A stretch of 64,000 nucleotides of DNA from the NCBI RefSeq assembly GCF_000504165.1, contig NZ_AYSE01000007.1, forward strand, positions 1 to 64,000, in the 5' to 3' direction. Below the pieces are notes generated by a model. It was not told the origin of the DNA. It did no database searches and saw only the letters and a program-made list of their open reading frames with translations. Below, piece after piece: positions 52,945 through 61,354 of the stretch (position 1 is the first letter of the stretch; every line of letters starts with the position of its first letter). A program made the translations under genes and the position numbers. The DNA is from Bacillus sp. FJAT-14578 (GTDB lineage Bacteria > Bacillota > Bacilli > Bacillales > Bacillaceae_H).

Positions 52945-53110
52945 TTTAGTTGTCCATACTACAACTACGGCTGGAGGAGAAGGTCGACTTACTGTGGTGT
53001 TTTGAACCCATCGGGCAGTCTGATTCCGACGATCATGGTGTACCATTTATTGTCGCTCTCTTTTGAGAAGCACGCATGGGAGATTAATCCTATTATGGTT
53101 GTTGCACCAG
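52945..53110 (+). ncRNA. Predicted IS110 bridge RNA
   Basis: Structure seen by eye: a 5' hairpin TAGTTGT / ACAACTA (52947-52967); a target loop closed by GTCG / CGAC (52983-53030) carrying CTTACTG (52988-52994) and CGGGCAGT (53012-53019); and a donor loop closed by TGGTG / CACCA and ACCAT / ATGGT (53036-53109) carrying CATGGGAG (53075-53082) after a small hairpin TCTC-TTTT-GAGA. CTTACTG is complementary to, and CGGGCAGT identical with, the reconstructed target ACGGGCAGTAAG; CATGGGAG equals the right terminus of the element at 54486-54493. IS110 bridge RNAs lie in this position upstream of the recombinase. Exact RNA ends are unknown. Confidence 0.8.
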
Positions 53111-53146
53111 CCTCTATTATCATGAGCCGTAGAGAGGATGCATGTT

Positions 53147-54364
53147 ATGCAAGTAGTAATTGAACGTGCATGTGGTTTAGATGTCCATAAAGGTAATATT
53201 ACCGCATGTATGATGACACCCGAAGGAAAGGAGATCCAAACTTTTTCTACCATGACTGTCTATTTATTACAGCTTGTAGATTGGATTAAGGAACGTGGCT
53301 GCACACAAGTGGCGATGGAAAGCACGGGGGTATACTGGAAACCGATTGTGAACCTGTTAGAATCGGAAGGGATCCATTATTTAGTGGTCAATGCTCAACA
53401 TATTAAGGCTGTTCCTGGGAGAAAAACGGACGTAAAAGATGCAGAATGGATCTGTGATTTATTACGACATGGATTACTACGCGGGAGTTTTATTCCAAAC
53501 AAAAACCAACGAGAATTAAGAGAACTCGTTCGGTATCGCAGAAGTATGATTGAAGAACGGGCCAGACAACACAATCGAATTCAAAAGGTCTTGGAAGGTG
53601 CTAATATCAAGCTGGGGTCTGTGGTTTCTGACATCATGGGAGTGTCTAGTCGAGAAATGCTGGACTTAATGGCGAATGGAGAAGAGAACCCTGAGAAATT
53701 GGCAAGCCCTGCTAGAGGGAAGTTAAAGAATAAAAAGCAGGACTTAGAATTGGCTCTTCAAGGAAGAATCTCTTCACATCAAAGGATGATGTTAAAAACA
53801 ATCTTACGTCATATCGATTTTTTAACCGAACACATTCAACAAGTTGATGAGGAAATCGCCTCTAGATTAGAACCTTCTCAAGAGGATATCGAACGATTGG
53901 ATTCTATCCCGGGTATTTCCGTTACGACCGCCCAACAGATATTGGCTGAAATTGGAATCGATGTAGGGAATCAATTTCCTAGCGCAGCCCACCTGTGCTC
54001 ATGGGCTGGAGTGGTACCGGGTCACAACGAAAGTGCAGGTAAAAAGAAGTCGACCAAGACGAAAAAAGGAAATAAATATTTGAGGTCAGCTTTAATAGAA
54101 GCAGCTCATTCCGTCGCAAACTCCAAGACCTACTTAGGTGCACTTTACAGGAGAACAAGCGCAAGAAAAGGTAGAAAACGAGCTGGAATGGCAGTAGCAC
54201 ATGCCATGTTAAGGATCGCCTACTACCTTTTAACCCGTACAGAATTCTATGTGGATCTCGGAGAAGATTATTTTGACAAACAAAAACAGCAGTCTATCGT
54301 GAACCATTCTATAAAAAGACTAGAGAAACTCGGTTATGAAGTAACAGTCAAAAAAGTTTCTTAA
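53147..54364 (+). CDS. IS110-family recombinase (transposase)
   Basis: A 405-residue DEDD recombinase from ATG 53147 (GAGAGG nine bases upstream). The N-terminal RuvC-like domain has Asp12 (CGLDVHKGN), Glu58 (VAMESTGVYWKP), Asp95 and Asp98 (KTDVKDAEWI). A coiled-coil segment follows (about 120-240). The C-terminal transposase domain has IPGISVTTAQQILAEIG and WAGVVPGHNESAGK, with the catalytic serine near 296. It inserts and excises the element guided by a bridge RNA. All catalytic residues are present, so it may be active. Confidence 0.96.
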   Translation: MQVVIERACGLDVHKGNITACMMTPEGKEIQTFSTMTVYLLQLVDWIKERGCTQVAMESTGVYWKPIVNLLESEGIHYLVVNAQHIKAVPGRKTDVKDAEWICDLLRHGLLRGSFIPNKNQRELRELVRYRRSMIEERARQHNRIQKVLEGANIKLGSVVSDIMGVSSREMLDLMANGEENPEKLASPARGKLKNKKQDLELALQGRISSHQRMMLKTILRHIDFLTEHIQQVDEEIASRLEPSQEDIERLDSIPGISVTTAQQILAEIGIDVGNQFPSAAHLCSWAGVVPGHNESAGKKKSTKTKKGNKYLRSALIEAAHSVANSKTYLGALYRRTSARKGRKRAGMAVAHAMLRIAYYLLTRTEFYVDLGEDYFDKQKQQSIVNHSIKRLEKLGYEVTVKKVS

Positions 54365-54493
54365 TCCATTGATTATTTGTTCACTCATAAACTTGGATCA
54401 AGCGCTAGTTCTTGTTTGAAAAAATTGAAATGAGCTGCGCTTAGTTTAGTATTGCCATTTTTTTGAGGAAACAACAGTTTATTTTCATGGGAG

Positions 54494-54516
54494 TAAGAAC
54501 CCCACTTTAAGACTTA
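54494..54516 (-). repeat. Family C repeat, right part, split by IS110
   Basis: TAAGAACCCCACT continues the repeat that stops at 52901; intact copies read TAAGACTCCCACT or TAAGACCCCCACT in this orientation. Beyond CACT the match is lost. Another short family-like stretch (CACTGCCCGTAAAAGCCCG) lies at 54547-54565. Confidence 0.6.
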
Positions 54517-54641
54517 GAGGAAACAAGGAGGATAAGTAGGGATCCACTGCCCGTAAAAGCCCGAATAAAGGAACGCAGGCTAACATCGCCTGCATGCCGT
54601 AAAATCTAGACTTGTATGGTTGTATTTTTTGGCAGAGCAAG

Positions 54642-54671
54642 TATAATTACTCATATACCGAAATTCGGAAC
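54642..54671 (+). promoter_or_regulatory. Promoter and IclR-type operator of iclR gene
   Basis: TATAAT at 54642-54647 with ACCGAAATTCGGAAC at 54657-54671, centred about 15 bp downstream of the -10. Similar sites stand before pxpA (58701-58715) and pxpB (58990-59006), so the regulator probably controls itself and both pxp units. Confidence 0.65.
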
Positions 54672-54707
54672 TGAGACGTTCAAACTTGATTGAAGGGGAA
54701 CATGCCC

Positions 54708-55469
54708 ATGCAAAGCAAAAACAAGACAGTCGTAAGATCCATGGATATTCTTAATCTGTTTTTAACGCATTCAAAATTAAGCTTTAATGAAATGGTGCAA
54801 CTTTCGGGCATCCCGAAAACATCTGTTTATCGAATGGTGATGTCACTTGAAGAGATGGGGCTTCTTGATAAAGACGAGGATGGAAAGTACTCGCTTGGTC
54901 TATTATTCTTGCAATTTGGGCATCTTGTCGCGGAAAGACTCGACATTCGCCAAGTCGCTTTGCCGATCATGCAAAAGCTCCATGATGAAGTCGGCGAAGC
55001 GGTGAATCTGATCGTACAAGACGGCAAGGAAGCCATTTATATCGAAAAGCTGGACACCAAACAGCCCGTCAGGCTTTATACGGCAATAGGCCGACGAACA
55101 CCCCTTTATGCCGGCGCCTGTTCGCGGGTGATTCTTTCTTTCCTGCCGCACCATGAGCGGGAGGAATATTTGGATGAAATTGAATTGAAACCGATTGCGT
55201 CCGGAACGATTACAGATAAAGAGAAGCTGCGTCTTTTGCTGAAAGAATCTCAAGAAACGGGCTATACGGTCAGCTACTCCGAACTTGAAAACTATACGTC
55301 GGCAATCGCCGCGCCTATTTTTAACCATAAAGGGGAGGTCACCGCCGGCATCAGCATTGCAGGACTTGATGTGAATTACCAGCAGGAAAGGCTTCCCGAA
55401 CTGTCCGAAAAGGTGAAAAACGCGGCACATGAAATTTCACGTAAATTAGGATATATCCACTCCATGTAA
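54708..55469 (+). CDS. IclR family transcriptional regulator (KipR-like)
   Basis: A 253-residue regulator. Winged helix at about 8-65 (RSMDILNLFLTHSKLSFNEM, SGIPKTSVYRMVMSLEEMGL) and an effector-binding IclR domain at about 75-250 (VNLIVQDGKEAIYIEKLDTK, YAGACSRVILSFLP, GITAGISIAGLD-like end). Start at ATG 54708 by ribosome-binding spacing (AAGGGG). In Bacillus subtilis kipR ends the ycsFGI-kipIAR operon; here the gene stands alone, convergent with ycsI, but still next to the same genes. Confidence 0.9.
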   Translation: MQSKNKTVVRSMDILNLFLTHSKLSFNEMVQLSGIPKTSVYRMVMSLEEMGLLDKDEDGKYSLGLLFLQFGHLVAERLDIRQVALPIMQKLHDEVGEAVNLIVQDGKEAIYIEKLDTKQPVRLYTAIGRRTPLYAGACSRVILSFLPHHEREEYLDEIELKPIASGTITDKEKLRLLLKESQETGYTVSYSELENYTSAIAAPIFNHKGEVTAGISIAGLDVNYQQERLPELSEKVKNAAHEISRKLGYIHSM

Positions 55470-55511
55470 AGAAAGGACACTGGCACTTTTTTGCCCGTGT
55501 CCTTTCTTTAC
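55466..55511. terminator. Bidirectional terminator between iclR and ycsI
   Basis: 15-bp arms GTAAAGAAAGGACAC / GTGTCCTTTCTTTAC with an inner GGC / GCC pair; the left arm contains the iclR stop codon. GGACATGGGC hairpin family. Confidence 0.85.
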
Positions 55512-55521
55512 GTAGTAATGA

Positions 55522-56313
55522 TTACAAAACCCCAAGCTTTTCATCCCGCAGGTCGGTAATGAACATATGGCCGGGGGCGTGTGTAATCATCAAGGCCGGT
55601 TTCGCTGCCATCGCCACCGCTTGAGGGGTTACGCCGCATGCCCAAAAAACGGGCACTTCACCGTCTTTGATGGTGACGGCATCCCCGAAATCAGGACGGT
55701 TAATGTCTATAATACCAAGTTCAGCCGGGTTGCCGATATGAATGGGTGCCCCGTGGACGGCAGGAAAGCGCGATGTGACTTGGACAGCGCGCACGACATC
55801 TGCAGCCGGGAGCGGACGCATGCTGGCAACCGTCATTCCATGGAATTTCCCCGCCTTGACACATGGAATGTTCGTGAGATACATCGGAACATTGCAATCC
55901 TCTTCAATATGCCGAACAGGAATGTTGTTATTTAACAGAGCATATTCAAATGTGAAGCTGCATCCAATGAGAAAGCCGACCATATCGTCTTCCCAATAAT
56001 CGGTGATGTCCGTGACCACTTCTGTCAGTTCGCCGTGGCGATAAATGCGGTACTTCGGAATATCTGTACGAATGTCACCGGTTGGTGCGACCATTTGGGG
56101 AATGGGAGAACCAGGCTCTGTCACATCAAGAATCGGACAGGATTTCGGATTGCGCTGGGCAAACAAAAGAAAATCAAATGCATCTTCTTTCTTTAATATG
56201 GCCAGATTCGCTTGTGCATACCCGCTTGCCATCCCGGCGGTCGGCTTAACCAATTCGTTTCTTCGAATCATTTCCCGTAATTGTTCCGGATTCATATCTG
56301 CTAGATTATTCAT
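55522..56313 (-). CDS. ycsI: DUF1445 putative hydro-lyase (YcsI)
   Basis: A protein of 263 residues from ATG 56313 (a GTG three bases earlier or an ATG at 56325 are alternatives; AAGGGAG is best placed for the inner ones). Family signs: [47 protein letters not shown] and [16 protein letters not shown]1445 proteins are annotated as putative hydro-lyases and often accompany 5-oxoprolinase genes. Reaction unproven. Separated from the NRAMP gene upstream by a hairpin. Confidence 0.92.
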   Translation of the reverse strand: MNNLADMNPEQLREMIRRNELVKPTAGMASGYAQANLAILKKEDAFDFLLFAQRNPKSCPILDVTEPGSPIPQMVAPTGDIRTDIPKYRIYRHGELTEVVTDITDYWEDDMVGFLIGCSFTFEYALLNNNIPVRHIEEDCNVPMYLTNIPCVKAGKFHGMTVASMRPLPAADVVRAVQVTSRFPAVHGAPIHIGNPAELGIIDINRPDFGDAVTIKDGEVPVFWACGVTPQAVAMAAKPALMITHAPGHMFITDLRDEKLGVL

Positions 56314-56349
56314 CACTTTTCTCATCTCCCTTAGATAGTTTGATTTTCA

Positions 56350-56402
56350 AGAAAAATAGATGGCTGCCTGCTTGTGGTCGAAATGCAGGCAGCCATTTTT
56401 AT
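56350..56402 (-). terminator. Hairpin between NRAMP gene and ycsI
   Basis: 12-bp stem ATGGCTGCCTGC / GCAGGCAGCCAT, followed on the minus strand by CTATTTTTC. May partly terminate transcripts from pxpA-NRAMP before ycsI. Confidence 0.75.
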
Positions 56403-56444
56403 CTCCCTTAACGGAAAGGAAGACCCCGCCATATGGAGCGGCTG

Positions 56445-57686
56445 TTATTTAAACAACTCCGGCAATTGATTAATTAATGTGTACGTACCCATCCACGCCA
56501 TTACGATGACAACTAGTACACCTGAAATCGTCAGCCATAATGGGTGTTTATAGTCGCCGACAATGCTCTTTTTATAAGCGGCGATTAATAATGTGCCAAG
56601 GGCAATCGGTAAAATAAGGCCGTTTAACGCACCGGCTAAAACTAACACTTTGACAGGTTTTCCGATCAATACGAATGCAAGCGTTGAAATGACAATGAAA
56701 GCAATGATGATCTGCTTATAGTTTTTCTCTAATCGCGGGCTGAATGTACGGATGAACGAAACCGACGTATAAGCCGCCCCGACGACCGATGTAATCGCGG
56801 CCGAAAACATGACAATCCCGAATATTTTATAACCGATATTACCGGCAGCAAGCTGGAAAACGGAAGCGGGAGGGTTGGCCGGATCAATCTGTAATCCTTT
56901 TGAAACGACTCCAAGCACCGCTAAAAAGAGAGCGATACGCATGACGGATGTAATCAAAATCCCGACGATGGAACTTTTCGTCACCTCCGGGAGCGCATCG
57001 ACACCTTTTACCCCGGCATCCAACAAACGGTGTCCGCCGGCAAACGTAATGTATCCGCCCACCGTACCACCTACCAATGTCACAATCGCCAATATATCAA
57101 TGGTGTCCGGCGCAATCGATTTGACGACAGCCTCGCCGACAGGGGGAGCGGTCGTGAAAGCAACATAAATCATTAAGCCAATCATGACAAATCCGGCAAT
57201 TTGGGTAAAGCGATCCATCGCTTTGCCGGCTTCTTTAACAACGAAAATGAACACGGCGATCACAGCAGCGATCACGGCTCCCATTTCCGCCGAGACACCG
57301 AACAGTGCATTCAAGCCAAGTCCGGCACCGGCGATGTTCCCGATGTTAAACGCAAGTCCCCCGAACACGATAAGGAAGGAAAGTAAATAGCCGAGTCCCG
57401 GGAACACCATATTCGCGATTTCTTGTCCCCTTTTTTCGGATACGGCGATAATGCGCCAAACGTTCGTTTGAGCAAAGATGTCCAAAATAATCGAAATCAA
57501 AATGACAAAGCCGAAGCTCGCGGCCAGGTTTTGCGTGAAGACCGTCGTTTGGGTCAAGAAACCGGGACCGATTGCCGAGGTGGCCATCAAGAAGGCGGCC
57601 CCCATTAATAAAGTCCAATTCATTTTTGGTGAAGATGATGGCTTGTCTCCATTTTTCGTTGATGTTTTAAGTGGTTCCATATTCAT
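56445..57686 (-). CDS. ycsG: NRAMP-type transporter (YcsG)
   Basis: A 413-residue membrane protein with about eleven helices of the NRAMP superfamily. The first helix reads MATSAIGPGFLTQTTVFTQN, where metal-transporting members have the DPGN motif; the substitution suggests it is not a manganese or iron carrier. In bacilli this gene is always close to pxpA, so transport of 5-oxoproline or a related acid is the likely role. 14 bp downstream of pxpA, AAAAGGAGG upstream. Confidence 0.9.
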   Translation of the reverse strand: MNMEPLKTSTKNGDKPSSSPKMNWTLLMGAAFLMATSAIGPGFLTQTTVFTQNLAASFGFVILISIILDIFAQTNVWRIIAVSEKRGQEIANMVFPGLGYLLSFLIVFGGLAFNIGNIAGAGLGLNALFGVSAEMGAVIAAVIAVFIFVVKEAGKAMDRFTQIAGFVMIGLMIYVAFTTAPPVGEAVVKSIAPDTIDILAIVTLVGGTVGGYITFAGGHRLLDAGVKGVDALPEVTKSSIVGILITSVMRIALFLAVLGVVSKGLQIDPANPPASVFQLAAGNIGYKIFGIVMFSAAITSVVGAAYTSVSFIRTFSPRLEKNYKQIIIAFIVISTLAFVLIGKPVKVLVLAGALNGLILPIALGTLLIAAYKKSIVGDYKHPLWLTISGVLVVIVMAWMGTYTLINQLPELFK

Positions 57687-57700
57687 TCCTCCTTTTGTTT

Positions 57701-58462
57701 TTATTCACTAATGGCTTTCACGGCGATTTCCGCGGCTTCAAGCGAGTCCCGGATTTGGCGGGCGAATACGAGTGCTTTCGATCCGTCTCCGTGAATACAA
57801 ACCGTATCCGCTTTGACGGAGACATCGGTTCCTTGCTGTGAAAGCACTTTTCCTTCTTTCACCATCCGAATCACTTGGGAAACGGCTTGTTCATCGTCAT
57901 GGATGAGTGCGTCTGATTGACTGCGCGATGTTAATGATCCGTCTTGCTGATACGTTCGGTCGGAAAAGACTTCATGTGCCGTTTGCAACCCGATTTTTTC
58001 ACCGGCATGCACAAGCTCGCTGCCTGCAAGCCCGAAAAGGATGAGCTGAGGGTCCACCCGATAAACGGCTTCAGCGATGGCCTCTGATAAGTCTTTGCTT
58101 TTTGCGGCCATATTATAAAGGGCGCCATGCGGTTTCACATGCTGCATTCGTGCACCTTCCGCTTTAATGAAGCCGTAAAGGGCGCCTATTTGATAGATGA
58201 CGATGTCATAGGCTTCCTGCGGTGAAATGGCCATGTTGCGCCGGCCGAAGCCCGCTAAGTCGGGAAGGCCGGGGTGTGCGCCGATTTTAACGCCTTTTTG
58301 AAGGGCAAGCCCGACGGTTTTACGCATCACCGATGGATCTCCGGCATGAAATCCGCACGCGATGTTCGCTGAAGTGACGAAACTGAGAATGTCTTCATCG
58401 AGTCCCATCTTATAAGCCCCAAAACTTTCACCTAAATCACAATTCAAATCAATTTGATACAA
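57701..58462 (-). CDS. pxpA: 5-oxoprolinase subunit A
   Basis: A 253-residue LamB/YcsF protein that acts with PxpB and PxpC in ATP-dependent cleavage of 5-oxoproline to glutamate. The start [14 protein letters not shown] and [15 protein letters not shown] are diagnostic; [15 protein letters not shown] and [13 protein letters not shown] follow. I choose TTG 58462, right behind GGGGGG; an ATG at 58477 is in frame but lies before that site. It leads the minus-strand unit pxpA-ycsG-ycsI, facing away from pxpBC. Confidence 0.95.
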   Translation of the reverse strand: MYQIDLNCDLGESFGAYKMGLDEDILSFVTSANIACGFHAGDPSVMRKTVGLALQKGVKIGAHPGLPDLAGFGRRNMAISPQEAYDIVIYQIGALYGFIKAEGARMQHVKPHGALYNMAAKSKDLSEAIAEAVYRVDPQLILFGLAGSELVHAGEKIGLQTAHEVFSDRTYQQDGSLTSRSQSDALIHDDEQAVSQVIRMVKEGKVLSQQGTDVSVKADTVCIHGDGSKALVFARQIRDSLEAAEIAVKAISE

Positions 58463-58700
58463 AGGAATTCCCCCCATCTAAAATATGATGAATGCCTCCA
58501 GTATTCGGAATGCGGCAGTGCATAAGGAAGTGAGTAATCGTAAAGTAAGCGCTCTCAACTTTTTTTTGCTCATTTATTTTATATCGAAACATTCTGACCA
58601 TATCGAGTATATGGGACATCCTATAGTGATGGAGTCTTTCATGAAAGATGTGGATGTCTCGAGACAGAATGTGTTAGAAATAAAAATTTCTCGCCTCTTA

Positions 58701-58715
58701 TTCCGAATTTAGGAA
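58701..58715. promoter_or_regulatory. IclR-type operator in pxpA/pxpB intergenic region
   Basis: TTCCGAATTTAGGAA, a near-palindrome resembling the sites at 54657 and 58990. The gap 58463-59023 between divergent units holds no gene; it is A+T-rich and must contain both promoters. Confidence 0.55.
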
Positions 58716-58989
58716 CTGCTGTTTCAAATATGGTACCATAAAATTATCTTGCTGCATATAACTTAATTTTCTAATAATTTTGTCAGGAAGGCTGACATAC
58801 AGAATGGAGCCATGATATTAAAGGGTGAATCGCTTTTAAATCAGTTTGATTCTTTTTAATTGGAAGAAAGAATAATTCGCGTTTTGTGAAATTTTTTCCG
58901 TGGCGATTATTATTTATGCAAATGAATAGTTGTGTTTTTAAATTCAGATAATTATAATAAAAATATAAAATCCGATAATTAAAACTTGA

Positions 58990-59006
58990 GTTCCGTAATT
59001 CGGAAC
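58990..59006. promoter_or_regulatory. IclR-type operator before pxpB
   Basis: GTTCCGTAATTCGGAAC, arms GTTCCG / CGGAAC, directly before the ribosome-binding site of pxpB, so a bound repressor would block transcription. A+T-rich promoter-like sequence precedes it. Confidence 0.65.
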
Positions 59007-59023
59007 AAAAGGAGGGGATGGAC

Positions 59024-59794
59024 ATGTCTAACACAATCTCTGGGGTAAAAACAACGATGGAGATGAAGCCGCTTGGCGATTCAGCCATTCTTGTTCAATT
59101 TGGAAGCGAAATGAATGAAGAGACACACCTGAAAGTAAAAGCGTTAACGGCCCATCTTGATGCACATCCGTTTGACGGTTTGATTGAATGTGTCCCGGCT
59201 TTCACGAGCGTAACCATTTTTTATCATCCATTACGGATTCGACAGATGTACAAAGAACGAATGAAGTCTATGTTCGGTCTGGAAAAGGAAGCGTCACCAT
59301 ATCAAATCGTTCGTTCCATCGTGGAAGAATTGGCAGCGGGGCTGGAACAGACAACGGAAGCGAAACGGCGGATCGTTGAAATTCCTGTCTGTTACGGCGG
59401 TGAGTTAGGTCCGGATTTAGAAGCGGTGGCAGAATATCACGGTTTATCAACGAGCGACGTCATTGACATTCATTCACAAGCGGACTATCTCGTCTACATG
59501 ATCGGCTTTGCGCCTGGATTCCCTTATTTGGGAGGGATGTCCGAAAAAATCGCGACACCGCGCCATTCTTCACCGAGACTGTCGATTGCGGCAGGCTCCG
59601 TTGGAATCGCCGGTAAGCAAACGGGCGTCTATCCGATTTCAACACCCGGCGGCTGGCAAATCATCGGGCGCACGCCAATCGATCTTTTTCAACCGGAGCA
59701 AAATCCGCCTACGCTTCTCCAAGCCGGCGACATCGTCCAGTTCAAGCCCATTTCTCTTGAAGAATATAAGAGCTATAAGGAGAAAACGATATGA
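59024..59794 (+). CDS. pxpB: 5-oxoprolinase subunit B
   Basis: A 256-residue KipI-type protein. EMKPLGDSAILVQFG opens the N-terminal domain; the C-terminal cyclophilin-like domain has YMIGFAPGFPYLGGM, HSSPRLSIAAGSVGIAG and ISTPGGWQIIGRTP. With PxpC it forms the ATP-dependent part of 5-oxoprolinase; in Bacillus subtilis the homologue KipI also inhibits the sporulation kinase KinA. Start at ATG 59024, eight bases after GGAGG. Overlaps pxpC by 4 bp. Confidence 0.95.
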   Translation: MSNTISGVKTTMEMKPLGDSAILVQFGSEMNEETHLKVKALTAHLDAHPFDGLIECVPAFTSVTIFYHPLRIRQMYKERMKSMFGLEKEASPYQIVRSIVEELAAGLEQTTEAKRRIVEIPVCYGGELGPDLEAVAEYHGLSTSDVIDIHSQADYLVYMIGFAPGFPYLGGMSEKIATPRHSSPRLSIAAGSVGIAGKQTGVYPISTPGGWQIIGRTPIDLFQPEQNPPTLLQAGDIVQFKPISLEEYKSYKEKTI

Positions 59795-60804
59795 GTATAA
59801 CAGTGAATCGGTCCGGTTTATTGACGAGTATTCAAGATTTGGGAAGGTACGGGTTTCAGAAATACGGGGTCATCGTAAGCGGCGCCATGGATATGAATTC
59901 CCTTCGTATCGCCAATTTGCTGGTTGGCAATGAGGAAGGCGAAGGTGCGTTGGAAATCACTTTGATGGGGCCCTCATTGTCGGTGGAAGAAGATACATTG
60001 ATGGCGATTACAGGTGCGGACATGGCACCGGAAATCGACGGAGAACGGGTTCCATTATGGCGGCCCGTCTATGTGAAAAAAGGGAGCGTCATCGACTTCA
60101 AGGCATGCCGTTCAGGCTGCCGCGCCTATATGGCGTTTACCGGCGGCTTTACGGTCAAGGAAGTGATGAACAGCAAAAGCACGTATTTGCGGGGAGAAAT
60201 GGGGGGCCATGAGGGACGGGCCTTGAAAGCGGGAGACACGCTGCGCTTTAACCCCATGTCCAAAAAGGCAGCCCGGCTCATGCAGCAATTGAAAAGCAGC
60301 GGAAGCCCCGGTTCCTTTACGGCGGCTTCGTGGTATGTGAATTCGGAGGCGTTTGTCCCGATGAAAAAAAATCCGATCATTCGCGTAATGCGTGGGGGAG
60401 AATTCGATCGTTTTGCGGAGTCGAGCCAAACCCGGCTTTTTGAACAGGAATTTCACATCACCCCGAAATCCGATCGGATGGGCTATCGCATCGAGGGTCC
60501 GACTTTGCAGCTGGAAGAGCCGTTTGAGCTTCTGTCAGAGGCGGTCGCAAACGGGACCATTCAAGTGCCGAATGACGGCAACCCGATCATATTGCTTGCA
60601 GATAGGCAAACGACCGGCGGATATCCGAAAATCGCCCAAGTCGTAACGGTCGACCTCCCCGTCATGGCCCAATTGAAGCCGGGTGAAAAGGTTCGCTTCA
60701 AGGAAGTGACGCTGGAGGAAGCGGAGCGGCTTTACCTGGAGCAGGAGCAGCAGATGGAACAGCTGAAGGTCGGCATTGGATTGAACACAAATTCACTTAA
60801 ATAA
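59791..60804 (+). CDS. pxpC: 5-oxoprolinase subunit C
   Basis: A 337-residue KipA-type biotin-dependent carboxyltransferase-like protein: GLLTSIQDLGRYGFQKYGVI, SGAMDMNSLRIANLLVGN, GCRAYMAFTGGF and VPNDGNPIILLADRQTTGGY. Partner of PxpB. The ATGA overlap with pxpB indicates translational coupling. The annotation as allophanate hydrolase subunit 2 seen for relatives is a family mislabel; the oxoprolinase role follows from the complete pxpABC set. Confidence 0.95.
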   Translation: MSITVNRSGLLTSIQDLGRYGFQKYGVIVSGAMDMNSLRIANLLVGNEEGEGALEITLMGPSLSVEEDTLMAITGADMAPEIDGERVPLWRPVYVKKGSVIDFKACRSGCRAYMAFTGGFTVKEVMNSKSTYLRGEMGGHEGRALKAGDTLRFNPMSKKAARLMQQLKSSGSPGSFTAASWYVNSEAFVPMKKNPIIRVMRGGEFDRFAESSQTRLFEQEFHITPKSDRMGYRIEGPTLQLEEPFELLSEAVANGTIQVPNDGNPIILLADRQTTGGYPKIAQVVTVDLPVMAQLKPGEKVRFKEVTLEEAERLYLEQEQQMEQLKVGIGLNTNSLK

Positions 60805-60850
60805 TGGGACTTGGAAAAACGTCCAACGTTTATATAAAGGAGCAGGTACA

Positions 60851-61330
60851 ATGTTGAGTGTTAATGACATGAAAGAAATCATCAAAACGGTGGATCAGTC
60901 TTCCGTTGAAACATTTAAGTATGAGTATGAAGGAATGAAGGTGTTAGTAGAGAAAAAGGCTGGAAACCGCGGTCATTCCGGGCAAGCTTCAGTAGAAGAA
61001 ACACTTGAAACAACAGAATCAAAGCCATCTGTTGTACGAAAAGAAGAGGAAAAAATGGTTGAATCCGTTTCTGGACAAAGCGAAGCGGACGTCCACCAAG
61101 TTCTCTCGCCGATGGTCGGCACGTTTTATTCCCGTTCCAATCCGGAGGCAGAGCCTTTTGTGGAGGTGGGTACAAAGGTCGGGAAGGGTCAAGTCGTTTG
61201 CGTGCTGGAGGCGATGAAGCTGTTCAATGAAATTCAAGCGGAAGTGAGCGGAGAAATCGTTGAAATGCTGGCAGAAGACGGGCAGCTTATGGAATACGGA
61301 CAGCCTTTGTTTCTCATCAAGAAAGATTGA
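60851..61330 (+). CDS. accB: Biotin carboxyl carrier protein
   Basis: A 159-residue BCCP. N-terminal helix (VNDMKEIIKTVDQSSVETFK), a variable Gln/Glu/Ser linker, and a biotinyl domain with the lysine acceptor Lys123 in VLEAMKLFNEI. It carries CO2 on biotin for a carboxylase. Lies 46 bp after pxpC with AAAGGAGC; accC follows at 24 bp. As a second accBC pair outside the fatty-acid operon, it may serve 5-oxoproline use or another carboxylation. No carboxyltransferase genes adjoin it. Confidence 0.93.
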   Translation: MLSVNDMKEIIKTVDQSSVETFKYEYEGMKVLVEKKAGNRGHSGQASVEETLETTESKPSVVRKEEEKMVESVSGQSEADVHQVLSPMVGTFYSRSNPEAEPFVEVGTKVGKGQVVCVLEAMKLFNEIQAEVSGEIVEMLAEDGQLMEYGQPLFLIKKD

Positions 61331-61354
61331 CCAATCAAAAAGGGGGGATTCTGC

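Larger units (their letters stand above)
52902..54493 (+). mobile_element. IS110-family insertion sequence (1,592 bp)
   Basis: Boundaries deduced from the split family C repeat: left flank ...AACGGGCAG ends at 52901 and right flank TAAGAACCCCACT begins at 54494. The dinucleotide AG (CT on the other strand) stands at both junctions (52900-52901 and 54492-54493), as expected for the core of IS110 elements, which make no longer target duplication. Left noncoding end about 245 bp, recombinase 1,218 bp, right end about 129 bp. CCAATCATGATG is directly repeated at 52902-52913 and 52924-52935 at the left tip. Confidence 0.85.

Noticed and set aside
52930..53163. 77-residue open frame upstream of the IS110 recombinase
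   Set aside because: It coincides with the predicted bridge RNA, has no ribosome-binding site and its composition is not protein-like.
58485..58712. 75-residue open frame in the pxpA/pxpB gap
   Set aside because: No ribosome-binding site, low-complexity A+T-rich sequence, covers regulatory DNA.
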